Origin: Pomacea canaliculata | Taxonomy: Eukaryota > Mollusca > Gastropoda > Architaenioglossa > Ampullariidae | DNA length: 64,000 nucleotides | NCBI RefSeq assembly: GCF_003073045.1 | Contig: NC_037593.1 | Coordinates: 22,439,868-22,503,867, forward strand | Direction of reading: 5' to 3' | In this document: positions 61,201-64,000 of the stretch, piece after piece | Layout: the number at the start of each line of letters is the position of its first letter | How positions within the stretch are numbered: position 1 is the stretch's first letter | Made by a program: the position numbers and the translations under genes | Notes under the pieces: model-generated | Seen by the model: the letters and a program-made list of their open reading frames with translations, nothing else | What the model was told of the DNA's origin: nothing | Databases searched by the model: none

Positions 61201-63075
61201 AAGAAGACCGAGAAAACGGAGATGATCTGAAAGGGTAATGTTAATCACTGCAGTTGATGTCACAGCAAGCACAGTTATGGTACACTCACCAGATGCCTTC
61301 ATGTCTTCTTGAGATAAATGTACTCGGATAGTTACCATCTTATGGTTTTGAAACTAGAACCTTTTTTTTTTCTCCTTTTAAAATTTAGAATATTGCGTTA
61401 TTTGATTTGTATGCTTTAACTGTTGTGACTAATTCTTCGCTTAGTCCCTGTTACGTTGTTCCTAACTTTTTTCAATATTAATGGAAGCTGTATAACTTTT
61501 AAAATAGTAACTTTATGATTATATTGTAAAGCTGATGTAAAATGTTTCTTGCTAGCTCTATCCGTCTATCGTGTCCCAAATGTGTCTTTTATGGTACGTA
61601 TTCTGTTAAGGATCCAAACGTATCCTGTTTGGTGTCAGACCGTCGCACATTTGTTATTTACCTCTTTCGTTATTTTTATATATTTTTTGTTATGAGTTAG
61701 ATCCACTCTATACAATGTTTCTAAGGTTTAAATTTACGTATTAGCTCAAAGTCCAGCTAAATGTTACTTTTTTGAAGCCATTCCAAGTCTTATTTAGGCT
61801 TTCATTTTCCCCGCTTCACTTCTTTTGCCATTTCATTATTTTTTTTTTTTTTTGCTGGATACTTTTTATTTTACTGATTTATTGGACGCCACAGTCTTGA
61901 TATCCTTGTAATCTAGCTGTATTTCTAATATGAATATTTCTTATCTTGACGTAGTCTGCGATCCTGTTAAGCATCAACAACCAAACATTGAGTAGTGTGT
62001 CTCAATTGTTAACTCGAGCTCAGTAGGTGTCTCACTAAGACAGGGGTGCCCAACCTACGGCCCGCTCATTTTAACCAGACACAACATAATTTCCCTTTGA
62101 ACGTCATGATTCTGACAAAACCGTCATGTACTGGCCCGCGAGATTTTATATCATGTCCAGTGCGACCCTCGGGCGAGAAAAGGTTGGGCAACACTGCGCT
62201 AAGACCATTGAAGACATCCAAACTTGGTCAGCTGCATTCTGACTCACTTTAAGGAGGTAAGTAACAATAGTTTTAAGAGATTGAAATGTCCCCTTGCACT
62301 GTTAAATGGATTGCTTTTATTTTCTGTTTACCGAAATGTTTCGGCATTACCCAATGAGAGATAAAAAAAAAAAAACCTGCTAGCTCTGATGATGTTTCGG
62401 TAATGTTGCTTTTATTTTTTTTCAATCTTTTAAAGATAATAAGCAACAAATCAAAATTAGTAGGGTTCTGATTTTGTTTTTAAAGTTATAATGTGGTTAT
62501 TACTGTTAGGTAATACAGACTAAATGAAAACCATGACAGGGAACAATAAAATAAGTGCTAACCTGGGCAAACGTAGAAGAGTAAGGTTCTTCAAAGATTG
62601 CCCATATCCTGGTCTTAACACGCTGCCAGCTGGTGAGTGTACCATAGGTGTAGTCACCCTCAAGGCCAAACTTCTTCATGATTTCTTTTTCTGTCAATTT
62701 AGCAACATCCAGATCGAGGGAGTCGAGTTTTTCGAGAACGTCCTGCGTGTCTCGATACTTCGTGTAGGTCATCCAGCAGCAAGGCTCCACCTGGTTGGAG
62801 TCAAGGCCCCAGAACTCTAGTTCCTCCTCGAAGAGAGGACCGCACACGTCAAGGGGATAGTGGAGCTTGCCTGTGCGGTAGTAGTTTAGGATCTGTGTGA
62901 AGACCCCAGGATGGCGGTCAAAGAAGTATTCGTTGAGCACTGGATCGTAGTTGGAGAGAGCCTCCGTCAGGCGAGACAGACGTGTGGCTGGGATCTTCTT
63001 CAGCGTGGCCTTGTATGTCTCGTGACGGATGCCGCCCACGTTGAGCACAATGCGCTCAGCAAGGTCAATGGTCAT
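57921..63075 (-). CDS. Shaw: Shaw-type (Kv3/KCNC-like) voltage-gated potassium channel
   Basis: Forms tetrameric K+ channels in the plasma membrane of excitable cells. Core exons, minus strand: 63075-62563 (171 codons) and 61226-60356 (290 codons plus 1 nt), then cassette exons 59346-59266 and 57995-57921. Residues 1-100 are the T1 tetramerisation domain ([15 protein letters not shown]) with the Zn site H72-x5-C78-x20-C99-C100. S1 starts at residue 172 and S4 carries R295, R298, K301 and R304. The pore has TVGYGD at 371-376 and S6 has the PVP hinge at 402-404. The outer two S4 arginines found in vertebrate Kv3 are replaced by Gly and Ser, as in fly Shaw, which fits the Shaw branch and weak voltage dependence. 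An in-frame TAG lies 12 nt before the ATG. The last exon is not securely found, so the C-terminus is open. Confidence 0.9.
58254..59102 (-). other. Shaw intron segment between the two duplicated blocks
   Basis: This spacer has no third copy of the exon block. It is AT-rich with a small palindrome (GAAGAACAATTGAAGTTCTTC region near 58840) and no recognisable transposon or coding segment. Confidence 0.45.
59103..59615. repeat. Direct repeat copy 2 carrying Shaw tail exon A
   Basis: 513 bp, the partner of 57758-58253. The length difference of 17 bp is fully explained by the exon (81 versus 75 nt) and one 11-nt insertion near 59438. On its high side the copy runs without a break into LINE sequence. 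Copy 1 stops there, so this is probably the original and copy 1 the truncated duplicate. Confidence 0.9.
59266..59346 (-). CDS. Shaw channel tail exon A (81 nt, alternative or tandem cassette)
   Basis: A minus-strand exon with the same TTTTACAG acceptor and GTAAGTG donor as exon B. With the C left by the Shaw exon it starts QAK and continues [16 protein letters not shown], then AAEENMET, and leaves one base. It is symmetric (multiple of 3), so skipping it or joining it to exon B keeps frame. Only the first eight bases and short islands match exon B, in contrast to the near-identical flanks. Confidence 0.65.
59430..59850 (-). mobile_element. CR1/Jockey-like LINE fragment in a Shaw intron
   Basis: On the minus strand 59828-59775 reads [13 protein letters not shown], the domain-4 signature of CR1/Jockey-type reverse transcriptases, then stop and YTKPVKFLI. 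After an internal deletion it continues with a LINE C-terminus (CCACCGCTGAAGCC segment) and a 3' UTR-like part inside the duplicated block. It is inactive. It matches the family seen at 7.8, 46.3 and 54.9 kb. Confidence 0.7.
61227..62562 (-). other. Shaw intron 1
   Basis: The intron between the T1 exon and the membrane-domain exon, with donor GTTAGC and acceptor TTTCAG. Apart from the hAT-like element at 62041-62196 it holds only AT-rich sequence and T/A runs. Confidence 0.6.
62041..62196. mobile_element. Non-autonomous hAT-like MITE (156 bp) in Shaw intron 1
   Basis: The left end is CAGGGGTGCCCAACCT and the reverse complement of the right end is CAGTGTTGCCCAACCT (14 of 16 match). Flanks of 8 bp, CACTAAGA at 62033-62040 and CGCTAAGA at 62197-62204, match at 7 of 8, the target-site duplication length of hAT elements. 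The GGCCCGC and GGCCCGCGAGA segments inside are typical of this type of MITE. No transposase is encoded. Confidence 0.88.
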
Positions 63076-64000
63076 CGCGTACTTTAACTACGAAGATTGT
63101 GCCATTCTTTTCAATCTTGCTCATCGTCAAAACAACAGATCCTCAAACGAAAAAAGAGTCTCAATCTCACTGTACAATCAAGCATACCCAGAGAAGCTGC
63201 TTGTCATGGTGGTAACATTATAGTCAACGTTTCCGTACTGGAGCTTACCGTACAGCTCCTGCTGTAGGCACTATCAGGGCTATCAAAAAACTGGCTTGTT
63301 CTAAAGAATACCTGTTGAAAAAAATGTCATAGTTACGTGATCTTAAAGATTTATTCCTTGGTATAAAGTCAAATATTGGCATGCAATACCTGAAGCTTAT
63401 CTGACTCCCTTGCAACTCCTTCGGCTGTCATTAGGCTTCCTTGAAAAAAAATACCATAAGGGTCGTCAGGGTGGGTCTTTTAATACATCGCAAAATTCTT
63501 GTTCTGAAAGTGTAACTTCTACTTTTACACAACTGTACCTTATCCCAGGCGATCTACTTCATTGCACTTAAAAACCTAGCTATGCTGGACTTTTAATGGC
63601 AACAGTTGTGCATAGGCTTCTTAACTCTTAATTCTCACTGTCAGCAAAGAGAGGATTCCTCGGATTTTCTCATTTTATTTTCTTTCATGTTGATGATGAT
63701 GAGGAGGATGAAGATGAGGATGACCATCAGCAGCAGCAGAAGAAGAGCAAGAAGAAAACGAACAAAAACAAGAAAAAGAACAAGAAGAATTTATAAAGCG
63801 CAAGATCTCAGCCAAAGTTATTTGTGTGATATTTATGATTTATTGCTGCAGATTTTAAGTGACTCAACATTTAGAGACTGTTTTGCAGTGATACATAGGG
63901 CAAACTGGAAAATACCCATGTTCCCATTTCTGCTAAACTACAATCTGCTTAGCTACTTAGAGGACGACTTGAAAAAAAGTGTTTGACATTTATTTGGAAA
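63076..64000. other. Upstream of the Shaw start codon
   Basis: This probably holds the Shaw 5' UTR and perhaps further 5' exons on the minus strand. A purine-rich low-complexity block with GAT/GAG/AAG triplets runs at about 63685-63795. The 126-codon open frame across it on the plus strand is a product of that composition and is not called as a gene. Confidence 0.4.

Noticed and set aside
60356..61226. Loss of outer S4 arginines as a novel channel defect
   Set aside because: Fly Shaw, as I recall it, has the same reduced S4 charge pattern. It is a branch feature and not a lesion.
63606..63986. 126-codon open frame with Met/Arg/Lys-rich repeats
   Set aside because: Made by a purine-rich triplet block. 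The translation is low complexity and the frame has no splice or start context support.
1..64000. CRISPR arrays, operons, bacterial contamination
   Set aside because: No spaced identical repeats of CRISPR type. All genes are spliced and metazoan, and base composition is uniform.

Overview
This is a 64 kb piece of animal nuclear DNA. It is AT-rich, with long GT-AG introns, AATAAA signals and many decayed LINE, SINE and DNA-transposon pieces. The gene content (Ku80, USPL1, RITA1 and an invertebrate Shaw-type K+ channel) and the repeat types suggest a lophotrochozoan, most likely a gastropod mollusc. The species call is inference.

Layout. (1) 1-600: left edge with a decayed Ty3/gypsy integrase. 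(2) 1094-17840, plus strand: complete 21-exon XRCC5 (Ku80) gene, rebuilt exon by exon to 733 aa, with a LINE tail and a foldback in its introns. (3) 18.4-27.3 kb: non-coding DNA between two convergent genes. It holds a 573-bp pogo-like MITE and probably a long USPL1 3' UTR. (4) 41879-27292, minus strand: USPL1, the SUMO isopeptidase, in seven coding exons. All catalytic landmarks are present but the protein is about 3,496 aa, roughly three times the vertebrate length, with a large acidic insert before the catalytic domain and a roughly 2,000-residue tail carrying an RG repeat and four AT-hooks. (5) 41.9-53.2 kb: transposon-rich intergenic DNA with RTE-like and CR1/Jockey-like LINE fragments, a tRNA-derived SINE with a target-site duplication, and a likely CpG-containing promoter near 50.7-51.5 kb. 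(6) 53207-53785, plus strand: a RITA1-like gene. (7) 63075 down to at least 57921, minus strand: Shaw (Kv3/KCNC) voltage-gated K+ channel. Its two core exons are followed by two tandemly duplicated small symmetric exons for the cytoplasmic tail.

The genes are independent housekeeping, nuclear and neuronal genes, not a pathway: DNA end joining (XRCC5), SUMO deconjugation (USPL1), Notch/RBPJ-tubulin adaptor (RITA1) and excitability (Shaw).

Most interesting signals. First, the duplicated Shaw tail exons: about 500 bp of flanking intron is roughly 95% identical between copies, while the exons inside have diverged far more. This is the reverse of the usual pattern. Second, the AT-hook/RG extension on USPL1. 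Third, a doubled RBPJ-type motif in RITA1. No operons, CRISPR arrays or functional RNA genes were recognised.
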